Below the pieces are notes generated by a model, which saw only the letters and a list, made by a program, of their open reading frames with translations, did no database searches and was not told where the DNA came from. A program made the translations under genes and the position numbers. From Mesorhizobium sp. (GTDB lineage Bacteria; Pseudomonadota; Alphaproteobacteria; Rhizobiales; Rhizobiaceae): a stretch of 64,000 bases of DNA. The stretch spans positions 115,051 to 179,050 of the forward strand of contig SAQG01000007.1 of the NCBI GenBank assembly GCA_004020315.1. The letters are read 5' to 3'. Shown here one piece after another: positions 25,431 to 34,586 of the stretch; position 1 is the stretch's first letter, and the number at the start of each line of letters is the position of its first letter.

Positions 25431-26429
25431 TTGCCGAACCTCACTGTTCCCTCAGAGCGGCCGCTCACGAACGATCCCGTTCAAGGCGGCCGGCAGTTCG
25501 GGTTCCTGCTGGTCGACAAGTTTTCCATGTTCTCGCTGGCCGCCGCAATCGACACGTTCCGGTCGGCCAACCGCCTGCTCGGCCACGACTTCTATGGCTG
25601 GACGACGGTGTCGGCCGACGGCGATGCCGTCATGGCCTCCAACGGCCTGCCGCTCAAGATCGACTATGCTGTCGCCGATCTGCCGCCGGTCGATATCCTT
25701 TTCGTCTCGGTCGGGCTGACGACTGAGTTTCCCGGCAAGAGCAAGGTGCTGGCGGCGCTGCGCAGTTGGGGTCGGCGCGGCAACGCGCTCGGGGCTCTGT
25801 CGGTCGGCTCCTATCTGCTCGCCGAGGCAGGTCAGCTCGAAGGCTATCGCTGCACCATCCACTGGGAAAACCGCGCCGGCTTCGTCGAGCGGTTTCCCGA
25901 CATCAACTGCACCGGCAACGTCTTCGAGATCGACCGCAAGCGCTACACCTGCGCTGGCGGTACCACCTCGATCGACCTGATGCTGGAGATCGTGCGCGGG
26001 GATTTCGGCTCGAGCCTCGCCAACGGCGTCGCCAACCAGTTCCAGCACGAGCGCATCCGCTCCGCCGGAGACCGCCAGCGCGTCGGCCCCGAGCGCGACC
26101 TGACCGGCAAATCGGAAAAGCTGCGGCGCATCGTCGAGCTGATGGCCGATCATCTCGACGAGCCGCTGTCGGCGGTGCAGCTCGCCAAGTCGGCGGGCCT
26201 GTCGGTGCGCCAGGTCGAGCGCCTGTTCCTGCGTCACCTCACGGTGACGCCCGGCCGCTATTACATGCGGCTCAGGCTCGAGCGGGCGCGCGAATTGCTG
26301 CGCCAGACCAACATGCCGATCCTCGACGTGGCGATCGCCACCGGTTTCACCTCACACTCCTATTTTGCCCAGAGCTACCGGCTGCAGTTCGGCCGGCCGC
26401 CTTCCGAAGAGCGGCGCACGACGTACTGA
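25431..26429 (+). CDS. GlxA family transcriptional regulator (DJ-1/PfpI plus AraC HTH)
   Basis: A 332-residue regulator. Residues 20-190 are a DJ-1/PfpI-like sensing domain (FGFLLVDKFSMFSLAAAID, then ALSVGSYLLAEAGQLEG, in which the usual nucleophile Cys position reads Ser/Gly). The C-terminus is an AraC DNA-binding domain with two HTH motifs: LSAVQLAKSAGLSVRQVERL and ILDVAIATGFTSHSYFAQSY. The start is a TTG at 25431 with GGAAAG upstream; no earlier ATG exists in frame. GlxA-type proteins often control quaternary-amine or choline metabolism in proteobacteria; the target here is unknown, though proximity to folD hints at one-carbon metabolism. Confidence 0.88.
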   Translation: MPNLTVPSERPLTNDPVQGGRQFGFLLVDKFSMFSLAAAIDTFRSANRLLGHDFYGWTTVSADGDAVMASNGLPLKIDYAVADLPPVDILFVSVGLTTEFPGKSKVLAALRSWGRRGNALGALSVGSYLLAEAGQLEGYRCTIHWENRAGFVERFPDINCTGNVFEIDRKRYTCAGGTTSIDLMLEIVRGDFGSSLANGVANQFQHERIRSAGDRQRVGPERDLTGKSEKLRRIVELMADHLDEPLSAVQLAKSAGLSVRQVERLFLRHLTVTPGRYYMRLRLERARELLRQTNMPILDVAIATGFTSHSYFAQSYRLQFGRPPSEERRTTY

Positions 26430-26463
26430 GTGTTTGGCGCAGTCGGCGACGCCAACCCTCACG

Positions 26464-26483
26464 TGCCCGGCGTCCGGGCTTGT
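26464..26483 (+). terminator. possible terminator after the GlxA-type gene
   Basis: GCCCGG (26464-26469) and CCGGGC (26473-26478) form a 6-bp GC stem with a 3-base loop, followed by TTGTAT. The T-tract is poor. Confidence 0.4.
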
Positions 26484-26578
26484 ATCCTGATGCGGCCTCA
26501 AATAGCTTCGCCCCCCGGACTTGACAGGGACTGACTGGGCAGAGACTGACTGGCGGCGACTGAGTGGGGGAGATTTTC

Positions 26579-28240
26579 ATGGCGGGACTTGCACGGAGCA
26601 TCGCTGCGGCGATTCTCCTTTTGTGGATGACGACGCTCGGCCTTGCCGCCGACCGTGTCGTCATTGTTCTCGACGCTTCCGGTTCGATGTGGGCGCAGAT
26701 CGACGGCACGCCCAAGCTCGAAATCGCCCGCCAATCGCTGCGAACGGTGCTGCAATCTGTCCCCGCCGACAAGGAAATCGGCTTCATGGCCTATGGCCAT
26801 CGCGAGAAGGGCAGTTGCGAGGACATCGAGCTGATCGTGCCGCCGCAGGCCGGCTCGGCAGGTGCTGTTTCCGCTGCAGCCGACAGCTTGAAATTCCTCG
26901 GCAAGACGCCGTTGACATCAGCCGTCAAGCAGGCGGCCGAGGCGCTGAAATACACCGAGGACAAGGCCACCGTCATCCTGATCACCGACGGGCTCGAGAC
27001 CTGCAAAGGCGACCCTTGCGCGCTCGGCAAGGAACTGAAGGCTGCCGGCGTCGACTTCACCGTAAACGTCGTCGGCTTCGGCCTGACTGCGGACGAGGGC
27101 AAGCAGGTTGCTTGCCTCGCCGACAACACCGGCGGGAAATACATCCAGGCCTCCGATGAGAAGGCGCTGCAGGACGCGCTGGTCGAAACCATTGCCGTCG
27201 CACCTGCACCGGCGCCCGAACCAGCGCCTGCGCCTGCGCCGGCCTCCGCGCCGGAATTGCCGGAGGTCAACTTCATGCCCGCCGTGGTGCTAGCCGAGGG
27301 CGGCGATCCCGTCACCGACGGCAATTCCTGGGAGATCTACAAGGCAAAGTCCGACGGCACCCGCGGCGACTACGTCACCACTGAATACGGCGCCTACAAG
27401 GGCAATCTGGAGCCGGGCGACTACACGATTGTCGCACGTTATGGCGAGGCCAGGACCGAACAGAAGATCACGGTCGAGGCGGGCCAGGTCTACAAACCCC
27501 TCCTCACGCTGAATGCCGGCACGCTCATCATTCATCCACGGCCAAGTGAGGGAGCGGATGTGGCCGATGGCGCGGCTGTCGTGATCGCCTATCCGGGCGT
27601 TGATACGCCCGCGACCTATTATGGCGACACGAAAGTCGTCTTACCGGCCGGCGACCAGAAAGTGACGGTCAGGATCGGGCAGGGCGAGGTTACCAAAACC
27701 ATCCCGCTCACTGCCGGCAGGATCGTCGACAAGGATATCATCGTCGGCGTCGGCCATGTCATTGCCAATGCCTACTACACTGCCGGCGGCGACAAGGCCG
27801 ACGGTTCTGGCATCGGCTTCAAGGTGTTCAAGGCAAGAAAGAAGATCGACGGGACGAGGCAAGAGGTGGCCCATGCCTATGGTCCCGACAGCAAGTTCGA
27901 TCTGCCGCCCGATGACTATGTGCTGACGGCGACGGTCGAGCTTGCCGTCGCCGAGCAGCCGTTCAGCGTCAAGGCCGGTGAGAATCAGGATCTGAAGATC
28001 GCCCTCAATGCCGGCGTGCTGGCGATCACCGCGCCAGGGGCATCGAAGATCGAGATTTTCGATCCGAAGAAGGACATCAACGGCAACCGCAAATCGCTCG
28101 GTTACGCCTATGACGAGAAATATCAGGCAGCGCTGCCGGCCGGCGACTACGCGGTCGTCTCGCAGATGCTGGACAACAGCTCAAAGGAAAGCACGGTCAC
28201 CATCAAAGCCGGCGAGCGAGTTGAGCTGACGGTGCAGTAG
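26579..28240 (+). CDS. exported von Willebrand factor A domain protein
   Basis: A 553-residue protein with a signal peptide (residues 1-23, ending LGLAAD). The VWA domain follows at once: [16 protein letters not shown] holds the DxSxS metal site, and [16 protein letters not shown] the later Asp. A Pro-Ala-Glu-rich linker near 210-230 leads to about four repeated beta-sandwich modules, each closing with a pattern like [37 protein letters not shown] or [12 protein letters not shown]. The ATG at 26579 has GGGGAG eight bases upstream. It is probably a periplasmic protein of unknown partner. The gene ends at a strong bidirectional terminator. Confidence 0.85.
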   Translation: MAGLARSIAAAILLLWMTTLGLAADRVVIVLDASGSMWAQIDGTPKLEIARQSLRTVLQSVPADKEIGFMAYGHREKGSCEDIELIVPPQAGSAGAVSAAADSLKFLGKTPLTSAVKQAAEALKYTEDKATVILITDGLETCKGDPCALGKELKAAGVDFTVNVVGFGLTADEGKQVACLADNTGGKYIQASDEKALQDALVETIAVAPAPAPEPAPAPAPASAPELPEVNFMPAVVLAEGGDPVTDGNSWEIYKAKSDGTRGDYVTTEYGAYKGNLEPGDYTIVARYGEARTEQKITVEAGQVYKPLLTLNAGTLIIHPRPSEGADVADGAAVVIAYPGVDTPATYYGDTKVVLPAGDQKVTVRIGQGEVTKTIPLTAGRIVDKDIIVGVGHVIANAYYTAGGDKADGSGIGFKVFKARKKIDGTRQEVAHAYGPDSKFDLPPDDYVLTATVELAVAEQPFSVKAGENQDLKIALNAGVLAITAPGASKIEIFDPKKDINGNRKSLGYAYDEKYQAALPAGDYAVVSQMLDNSSKESTVTIKAGERVELTVQ

Positions 28241-28260
28241 GGGCGTATTTCGACGCCGGT

Positions 28261-28287
28261 AAAAGAGCGGCCGCGAGCCGCTCTTTT
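28261..28287. terminator. bidirectional Rho-independent terminator
   Basis: AAAAGAGCGGC (28261-28271) and GCCGCTCTTTT (28277-28287) form a perfect 11-bp stem with a 5-base loop; A and T runs at either end make it work in both directions. It separates the VWA gene (plus) from edd (minus), whose stop codon touches the stem. Confidence 0.85.
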
Positions 28288-30131
28288 CACTGCAGTGCGA
28301 ATTCCGCCACGTTGTTTCCGAACGCGCTGGCGCCGTGGTCGGCACGGCCTACCATTTGCCGGAACCCAGCGAAAAGCTCGCGGCCGAAGCCGAATTCATT
28401 GCCGACAAGATCGCTGTCCGCCGCTCGGCGCAGCGCGAAATCGCCTGCCGGCACCAGCACTTCCAGCGTCCCGGCGTCGGCGTCGAGCCTGATGATGTCG
28501 CCTTCATGGATCCTGGCGATCGGCCCGTCCTCGATCGCCTCCGGCGTCACATGGATCGCCGCCGGCACTTTGCCGCTCGCGCCCGACATGCGCCCGTCAG
28601 TGACCAGCGCCACATGCTGGCCGCGATCCTGCAGGACGCCGAGCACGGTGGTCAGCTTGTGCAGCTCCGGCATGCCGTTGGCTTTCGGGCCCTGGAAGCG
28701 GATGACGGCGATGAAATCGCCGGTCAACGTGCCGGCCTTGAACGCCTCGTTGAGCCCTTGCTGGCTGTCGAAAACCTTGGCCGGCGCCTCGATAATGCGC
28801 CGTTCCGGTTTCACCGCCGATGTCTTGATGACGGCATGGCCGAGATTGCCCGAGAGCATCTTCAATCCGCCCGTCGGCTGGAACGCCTTCTTGAACGGCG
28901 CCAACACCTTCTCGTCGCCGCTCTCGCGGGGCGAGGCGTCGCGCACCACGCCGCCATCGGCGCCGAGCTTGGCCTCGACAGCATAAGGCCGCAGCCCTTC
29001 GCCCCAAACCGTCTGGACGTCCTCGTGCAATATCCCCTCGTCGAGCAGTTCGCGGATCAGGAAGCCGAGCCCGCCGGCCGCGTGGAAATGGTTCACGTCG
29101 GCAAGGCCGTTCGGATAGACCCGCGCCAGCAGCGGCACGGCGTCCGAAAGGTCCGAAATATCTTGCCAGGTAATAGCGATGCCGGCCGCGGCCGCCATGG
29201 CGATCAGATGGATGGTGTGGTTGGTCGATCCGCCGGTGGCATGCAGGCCGACGATGCCGTTGACGAACGAGCGCTCGTCGATCATCCGGCCGACCGGCGT
29301 ATAGGCGTTGCCGAGCGCGGTGATCGCCAGCGCCCGCTTCGTCGCCTCCCTTGTCAGCGCGTCGCGCAACGGGGTGCCGGGATTGACGAAGGACGCGCCC
29401 GGTGTGTGCAGGCCCATGATCTCCATCAGCATCTGGTTGGAGTTCGCCGTGCCGTAGAAGGTGCAGGTCCCCGGCCCGTGATAGGATTTGGACTCGGCCT
29501 CGAGCAGTTCGGCCCTTCCTGCCTTGCCTTCGGCATAGAGCTGGCGGACCTTGGCCTTCTCGTCGTTGGGCAGGCCCGTTGTCATCGGCCCGGCCGGGAT
29601 GAACACCGCCGGCAGATGGCCGAAAGTCAGCGCCGCGATCACCAGCCCCGGCACGATCTTGTCGCAGACACCGAGATAGACGGCCGCGTCGAACATGTTA
29701 TGCGACAGGCCGATCGCCGCGGCCATGGCGATCACGTCGCGCGAGAACAGCGACAGCTCCATGCCGGGCTGGCCCTGCGTGACGCCGTCGCACATCGCCG
29801 GCACGCCGCCGGCGACCTGGGCAATGCCGCCGGCTTCGCGCGCCGCGTCCTTGATCAGCGCCGGAAATGTCTCGAAAGGCTGATGCGCCGACAGCATGTC
29901 GTTGTAGGAGGTGATGATGCCGAGGTTCGGCACCCGGTCGCCGCCAAGTGCCACCTTTTCCGAAGGGCTGCAGACGGCAAAGCCATGGGCGAGGTTGCCG
30001 CAAGACAGCACGGCCCGGTTGGCCGTGCGGTTCGAGGCCTCCGCGATGCGGCCGAGATAGGCCTCGCGGCCCGGTCTGGAGCGTTGGCGGATGCGCTCGG
30101 TGATGGCTTCGATGTCGCGTCTCGCGGTCAT
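28287..30131 (-). CDS. edd: phosphogluconate dehydratase
   Basis: Edd dehydrates 6-phosphogluconate to 2-keto-3-deoxy-6-phosphogluconate, the first dedicated Entner-Doudoroff step. The 614 residues are the expected length. Signatures of the IlvD/Edd iron-sulfur family are clear: [19 protein letters not shown] with a cluster Cys, [15 protein letters not shown], and [15 protein letters not shown]. Near the end, [21 protein letters not shown] is the second family signature. It is the last gene of the zwf-pgl-edd operon, 73 bases after pgl. The ATG at 30131 is followed by [17 protein letters not shown]. Confidence 0.96.
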   Translation of the reverse strand: MTARRDIEAITERIRQRSRPGREAYLGRIAEASNRTANRAVLSCGNLAHGFAVCSPSEKVALGGDRVPNLGIITSYNDMLSAHQPFETFPALIKDAAREAGGIAQVAGGVPAMCDGVTQGQPGMELSLFSRDVIAMAAAIGLSHNMFDAAVYLGVCDKIVPGLVIAALTFGHLPAVFIPAGPMTTGLPNDEKAKVRQLYAEGKAGRAELLEAESKSYHGPGTCTFYGTANSNQMLMEIMGLHTPGASFVNPGTPLRDALTREATKRALAITALGNAYTPVGRMIDERSFVNGIVGLHATGGSTNHTIHLIAMAAAAGIAITWQDISDLSDAVPLLARVYPNGLADVNHFHAAGGLGFLIRELLDEGILHEDVQTVWGEGLRPYAVEAKLGADGGVVRDASPRESGDEKVLAPFKKAFQPTGGLKMLSGNLGHAVIKTSAVKPERRIIEAPAKVFDSQQGLNEAFKAGTLTGDFIAVIRFQGPKANGMPELHKLTTVLGVLQDRGQHVALVTDGRMSGASGKVPAAIHVTPEAIEDGPIARIHEGDIIRLDADAGTLEVLVPAGDFALRRAADSDLVGNEFGFGRELFAGFRQMVGRADHGASAFGNNVAEFALQ

Positions 30132-30204
30132 GGCGTCGGTCCTTTCAGGCGAGGTCCCGCAAACACCGTCCGGCTATCCGCCGGGACCCCTCGGCAAGTT
30201 GAAA

Positions 30205-30921
30205 TCAGGGTGCCCAGAAAACCTCTACGGGCCTCTCGGCTGCGTCGAGCACGGCACGAATGGGTTTTCGCGTTTCCGATCCCATCGCGCTCTCGAATGT
30301 CTTGCGCTTGTCTTCGCCTTCGATGTGCAGTGCGACGAAGCCGGCCCTGACGATCCGCGCCAGCGACAGCGTCAGGCGCGGCTCGTCGGCGCTTGCCGCG
30401 TGAACCGGGAGCACGACCCTTTCCGAGGACGGGTCGAGCAGTTTTTCCAGATGGTCGGCGTCAGGAAAGAACGATGCGGTGTGGCCATCGGTTCCCATGC
30501 CAAGCACGACCACATCGAGCGGCCAGGGCAGCGATCGCAACATCCTGCTATCGGCCTCGGACGTATCCTCGATGCTTTCCGCCTCCTGGTAGAGCGGCAC
30601 GAAACGTGCGACTGCGGCCGCGTTTTGCAAAAGATTGGCAGCGACCAGCCCGGCATTGGAGCGCGGAGAGGAGGCCGGCACGCAACGCTCGTCGACCAGC
30701 GTCACCGTGACCTTGTTCCAGGCGATCGGGATCCTCGAAAGCGATGCGAAAAATTTCGCCGGCGTCGTACCGCCGGAAACGGCGAGCAATGCAGTGCCGC
30801 GCCCAGCGATTGCATTGGTCAGCCGGCCTGCGACATGGCCGGCAAGTGCTGCCGCCAGATCCTGGCGTTCGGCAAACGCGTGCCAGCTGTAAGCGGCGCT
30901 GTTCAATTGCTCTCGTGCCAT
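30205..30921 (-). CDS. pgl: 6-phosphogluconolactonase
   Basis: Pgl hydrolyses 6-phosphogluconolactone made by Zwf. The protein has 238 residues, the normal length. It holds ALLAVSGGTTPAKFFASLS near residue 45, VTLVDERCVPASSPRSNAGL near 74, and GMGTDGHTASFFPDA near 142, the three family signatures. The ATG at 30921 lies within the last codons of zwf, overlapping it by 19 bases, which suggests translational coupling. An upstream in-frame extension to 31044 only reads zwf in another frame. Confidence 0.94.
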   Translation of the reverse strand: MAREQLNSAAYSWHAFAERQDLAAALAGHVAGRLTNAIAGRGTALLAVSGGTTPAKFFASLSRIPIAWNKVTVTLVDERCVPASSPRSNAGLVAANLLQNAAAVARFVPLYQEAESIEDTSEADSRMLRSLPWPLDVVVLGMGTDGHTASFFPDADHLEKLLDPSSERVVLPVHAASADEPRLTLSLARIVRAGFVALHIEGEDKRKTFESAMGSETRKPIRAVLDAAERPVEVFWAP

Positions 30922-32372
30922 GTCCGCCCGTCGCGTTCGATCAGCGCAATCGAGGCGGAGGGGCCCCATGTGCCGGCGGTATAGCCCTGCGCCTCTTGCC
31001 GGGCGCTTTCCCATGCGTCCTGGATCGGGTCGATCCACTTCCACGCCGCCTCGACCTCGTCGCGGCGCATGAACAGCGTCTGGTTGCCACGGATGACATC
31101 CATGATCAGCCGCTCATAGGCATCGGGCGCGCGGGCATCGAAGGATTGCGCGAAGCTCATATCGAGCGGGATCTGGCGCAGCCGCATGCCGCCGGGCCCC
31201 GGATCCTTGATCATGATGAACTGCTTGACGCCTTCGTCGGGTTGCAGCCTGATGACCAGCTGGTTGGCCGAGATCGGCCCGGCGCTGTCGCCGAAGATCG
31301 AATGCGGGATCGGCTTGAATTCGATGACGATTTCCGAGACGCGCGTCGCCAGCCGCTTGCCCGTCCTGAGATAGAACGGCACGCCCGCCCAGCGCCAGTT
31401 GCCGATTTCGGCCTTGAGCGCAACGAAGGTCTCGGTGTTGCTGTTCTTGCCGAGCTCCTCGACATAGCCTCTCACCGGCCCACCTGCCGATGCTCCGGCA
31501 CGGTACTGGCCGCGTACGGTGTGCTTGGGCGCTTCGTTGCCGTTGATGCGTTTCAGCGCGCGCAGAACCTTCAGCTTTTCGTCGCGCACAGCGTCGGCGT
31601 CCATCGACGACGGCGCCTCCATGGCGACGAGGCAGAGAAGCTGCAGCATGTGGTTCTGCACCATGTCGCGCAACGCGCCGGCCTTGTCGTAATAGGTGAC
31701 GCGGTCTTCGAGGCCGACGGTTTCGGCCACGGTGATCTGCACATGATCGACATTGGCGGAATTCCACAGCGGCTCGTAGAGCGCATTGGCAAAGCGCAGC
31801 GCCATCAGGTTCTGCACCGTCTCCTTGCCGAGATAGTGATCGATGCGGAAAATCTGGCTTTCATGAAAGTCGTCGCCGACCAGATCGTTGAGCTCGCGCG
31901 CCGAGGCGAGATCGCGCCCGATCGGCTTTTCCAGCACGATGCGCGAGTGCGGCGTGATCAGCCCGTTCTCTTTCAGCTTGTGCGATATCTCGCCAAACAG
32001 CGCCGGCGCAACCGCCAGGTAGAAGGCGCGGATGCATTCGCTGTCGCCTATCGCCTCCTTCAATTTGTCGAAGCCGGCGCCGGTCGTTGCGTCGGCCGAG
32101 ACGTAGGAAAGCCGGGCAAGGAACGTCTTCAGCTCTGCGGCGTCGAGATCGGCCGGTTTCACATGGTCGGAAATCGCCTGCCTGGCGAAATCCCGGAATT
32201 CCTCGTCGGTCATTTTCGAGCGCGACGTGCCGATGATGCGCGTCGGTTCGGAAAACTGATGGTCGCGCTGGCGGTGATAGAGCGACGGCAAAAGCTTGCG
32301 TTCCGACAGATCGCCGGTGCCGCCGAAAATGATGAAGTCGAAAGGGTCGACGGGAATGATCTGACTGGTCAT
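30903..32372 (-). CDS. zwf: glucose-6-phosphate 1-dehydrogenase
   Basis: Zwf oxidises glucose-6-phosphate to 6-phosphogluconolactone with NADP. The 489 residues are full length. The N-terminal coenzyme site is FIIFGGTGDLSERKLLPSLY; the active-site signature is FRIDHYLGKETVQNLMALRF near residue 178, with the catalytic His and substrate Lys. The C-terminal region (DPIQDAWESARQE, YTAGTWGPSAS) is also typical. It is the first gene of zwf-pgl-edd. Two dyads lie 44-82 bases upstream of the ATG and are probably operators. Confidence 0.97.
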   Translation of the reverse strand: MTSQIIPVDPFDFIIFGGTGDLSERKLLPSLYHRQRDHQFSEPTRIIGTSRSKMTDEEFRDFARQAISDHVKPADLDAAELKTFLARLSYVSADATTGAGFDKLKEAIGDSECIRAFYLAVAPALFGEISHKLKENGLITPHSRIVLEKPIGRDLASARELNDLVGDDFHESQIFRIDHYLGKETVQNLMALRFANALYEPLWNSANVDHVQITVAETVGLEDRVTYYDKAGALRDMVQNHMLQLLCLVAMEAPSSMDADAVRDEKLKVLRALKRINGNEAPKHTVRGQYRAGASAGGPVRGYVEELGKNSNTETFVALKAEIGNWRWAGVPFYLRTGKRLATRVSEIVIEFKPIPHSIFGDSAGPISANQLVIRLQPDEGVKQFIMIKDPGPGGMRLRQIPLDMSFAQSFDARAPDAYERLIMDVIRGNQTLFMRRDEVEAAWKWIDPIQDAWESARQEAQGYTAGTWGPSASIALIERDGRTWHESN

Positions 32373-32415
32373 GGTCTGTCCGCTCTGACGCCGCTCGCTG
32401 TGTCGCGGCTGATAT

Positions 32416-32434
32416 AATCTAATCGATTTAGATT
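32416..32434 (-). promoter_or_regulatory. LacI-like operator dyad in the zwf promoter
   Basis: AATCTAA and TTAGATT form perfect 7-bp arms around a 5-base centre. The minus-strand core AATCGATT has the central CG typical of LacI-family operators. It starts 44 bases before the zwf ATG, where a repressor would cover the promoter. The regulator is not in this window. Confidence 0.55.
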
Positions 32435-32439
32435 TTCCA

Positions 32440-32454
32440 GTGACACGGCGTCAC
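32440..32454 (-). promoter_or_regulatory. second dyad upstream of zwf
   Basis: GTGAC and GTCAC form perfect 5-bp arms around ACGGC. The dyad lies five bases from the LacI-like dyad and has a different sequence, so a second regulator could bind here. It may also overlap the -35 region. Confidence 0.4.
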
Positions 32455-32676
32455 ATCCCAAGGCCAATCGGGTTTTGCCGAATGGTCCTGATGTGTGCCC
32501 TTGACACTGGCGCAACCCGGCGGCTTGTCGGCAAGGTGTTCCGGGACGCCTTCGCAGATGCAGCATAGAGCGGGACGGAACGGAAGCCAAAGGAGAAATC
32601 GCGAGTATATTGATCCTTCGGCGGCCACTGCCAGCGGTCGCCCGAGCGGTCGTCTTCAATCATGAGTGAGAAAACC

Positions 32677-33423
32677 ATGCGCCTGGAAAACAAAGTTGCC
32701 ATCATCACCGGTGCCGCGTCGGGCTTCGGCGAGGGTATCGCCAGGCGTTTTGCCGAGGAGGGCGCCAAGGTCGTCGTCGCCGACCTCAACGCCAAGGGCG
32801 CCGAGCGCGTCGCCAACGAGATCGGCCGGGCGGCGATCTGGACCCAGACGGACGTCTCGTCGCGTTCCGAGTTCGACGAGATGGTCTATGCCGCAAAGAG
32901 TGCCTTCGGCCGCATCGACATCATGGTCAACAATGCCGGCTACACCCATCGCAACGGCGACATGCTCGAGGTCGACGAGACGACCTTCGACCTGATCACG
33001 GCCGTCAACATGAAGGCGATCTATCATTCCGCCCTGGCGGTCGTGCCGGTCATGGACCGGCAGGGCGGTGGCGTCATCCTGACCACGGCTTCGACCGCGG
33101 GCATCAGGCCGCGGCCCGGCCTCACTTGGTACAATGCGTCGAAGGGCTGGGCGATCACCGCGACCAAATCCATGGCGGTGGAACTCGCGCCGAAGAACAT
33201 CCGCGTCAACTGCCTGTGTCCCGTCGCCGGCGAGACCGGCATGCTGGAAAAATTCATGGGCGCCGACACACCCGAAATCCGCGAGAAATTCCGCGCGTCG
33301 ATCCCGCTTGGGCGGCTTTCGACGCCGCTCGACATAGCCAACGCGGCGCTCTGGCTGGCTTCGGACGAGGCGGATTTCATCACTGGCGTGGCGCTGGAGG
33401 TCGACGGCGGACGGTGCATCTGA
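32677..33423 (+). CDS. SDR family oxidoreductase
   Basis: A 248-residue classical short-chain dehydrogenase. The coenzyme site is AIITGAASGFGEGIARRFAE; NNAG (near residue 87), a Ser in TTASTAG and YNASKG (near 152) give the N-S-Y-K catalytic set. The Asp after the second strand (VVADLN) suggests NAD preference. The C-terminus ends EVDGGRCI. The substrate is not predictable; glucose 1-dehydrogenase is a common automatic label. The start is uncertain: ATG 32677 (GTGAGAAAACC upstream) or ATG 32662. It is divergent from zwf across about 300 bases, in which I see only the zwf operators. Confidence 0.85.
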   Translation: MRLENKVAIITGAASGFGEGIARRFAEEGAKVVVADLNAKGAERVANEIGRAAIWTQTDVSSRSEFDEMVYAAKSAFGRIDIMVNNAGYTHRNGDMLEVDETTFDLITAVNMKAIYHSALAVVPVMDRQGGGVILTTASTAGIRPRPGLTWYNASKGWAITATKSMAVELAPKNIRVNCLCPVAGETGMLEKFMGADTPEIREKFRASIPLGRLSTPLDIANAALWLASDEADFITGVALEVDGGRCI

Positions 33424-33529
33424 GCCGTCCGGCTGGATCGGTTTCAAGTTTGACTTGACCGTTCATCGCACCGGCCGATTGCGGCAGCCAACTGAGCCGC
33501 GGGGCAACGAGAAGGATTGCCTGACCAAC

Positions 33530-34357
33530 CTACGCGCCGGTCTTGACAAAGCTCTTGTAGATCCAGCCGCGCTTGCCGTTATAGACGATCTGGCACCATT
33601 TCTTGCAGCCCATCACCTGAACCGAGGTCTTGGCGGGAACGGTGACTATGGCGGCCGCATTGTTCTTCGGGCCGGTGCGCATGGTGACGGCCCTGAGGAT
33701 GCGTCCGGTGTCTGCCGCGCTCGGCTTCTTGGCCTCGACTTTGGCCTCGGTGCCATCGTTCGGTGTCGCCGCCGGCTCTCCCGGCTTCGGGGTGGGAATG
33801 GCGGCGGTTTGCGCACCGTCCGTCGCCGTCTTGGTGGGAGCGGCGACTTTGGCAAGCAATGCGGCCACTTTGGTTTTCGCTGCCGGATCGGCGAATGCCA
33901 CCGCAGCGGACGGCTTGTCTGCCGTTTGTTCAGCCTGGCCTGCCACCTGGCCGAGGGTGGTCTTCGGTCCTGATCCTGTCCAGCGGGGATCATTGGGCGC
34001 CAGCACCGATATCCCGGCCTTCGCCGCAACCACCGCCGGCGAAACCGCATCGGTCTTGCTCGCAGCCTGCTGCACCGCGGCGACCGTCGAGGCCTTCGCC
34101 GGCACGATCCTTGTTGTTTTTACCGGAATGCTTGAAACGATCTGGTCGGGACTCGCGACCGCCTGTCTCTCATTGGCCGGCAATGCCAGCCACAGCGCTA
34201 CCGCGGCCACGCCAAGCAGCGCTGCTGTGCCAAACGCCGCGATGATCAGATGCAAGTTCGTCCGGATTTGCTGCCAGAACCTGGGCCGCATGTCGTAGCC
34301 AAACTGCATCGCAAAGCGCCGTCGTTCCGGCGCGCCGAAACTGAAGGGCTCTCTCAC
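33530..34357 (-). CDS. membrane-anchored protein with C-terminal SH3 domain
   Basis: A 275-residue protein with a single membrane anchor near residues 32-55 (LHLIIAAFGTAALLGVAAVA), a long Ala/Pro/Lys-rich periplasmic linker, and a bacterial SH3 domain near 205-272 (RAVTMRTGPKNNAAAIVTVP, then VMGCKKWCQIVYNGKRGW and IYKSFVK). Such domains usually bind peptidoglycan. The GTG at 34357 has TGGAGG eight bases upstream; the open frame runs on to 34579 without another site. It lies downstream of the FAD oxidase gene on the same strand, separated by a spacer with 20-bp iterons. Confidence 0.8.
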   Translation of the reverse strand: MREPFSFGAPERRRFAMQFGYDMRPRFWQQIRTNLHLIIAAFGTAALLGVAAVALWLALPANERQAVASPDQIVSSIPVKTTRIVPAKASTVAAVQQAASKTDAVSPAVVAAKAGISVLAPNDPRWTGSGPKTTLGQVAGQAEQTADKPSAAVAFADPAAKTKVAALLAKVAAPTKTATDGAQTAAIPTPKPGEPAATPNDGTEAKVEAKKPSAADTGRILRAVTMRTGPKNNAAAIVTVPAKTSVQVMGCKKWCQIVYNGKRGWIYKSFVKTGA

Positions 34358-34530
34358 TCTTGCAACCTCCATTTGCGGGCCGACGTTCTTACGACCTGCG
34401 CCGGGAAAACCGGCATTCGGTCGGCATCGGTCCCAAACCAACACGGGCAGGCCCGCAAAATCCCCGTTCAACTGCCCTGAGCGGGCATCCTTTACCGGCG
34501 ATTGTGGCATCTCTGCGCCCTTGCCGGGCG

Positions 34531-34579
34531 GATTCTGCACCTTTGCGATAGATTCTGCAACTTGCAAGGGATTTTGCAA
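34531..34579 (-). repeat. three iterons GATTYTGCA spaced exactly 20 bp
   Basis: GATTCTGCA at 34531 and 34551 and GATTTTGCA at 34571 repeat with a 20-bp period, two helical turns, so a protein could bind all three on one face. They lie between the oxidase stop (34587) and the SH3 gene (start 34357), about 175 bases upstream of the latter. The regulator is unknown. Confidence 0.6.
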
Positions 34580-34586
34580 CCTATGG

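Noticed and set aside
28335..30350. 671-residue open frame on the plus strand opposite edd
   Set aside because: It is the antisense reading of edd and part of pgl; GC-rich codon bias opens the opposite frame. It has no family signature and a His/Arg/Gln-rich composition.
30744..32417. 557-residue open frame opposite zwf and pgl
   Set aside because: The zwf and pgl products are unmistakable on the other strand; this is a shadow frame.
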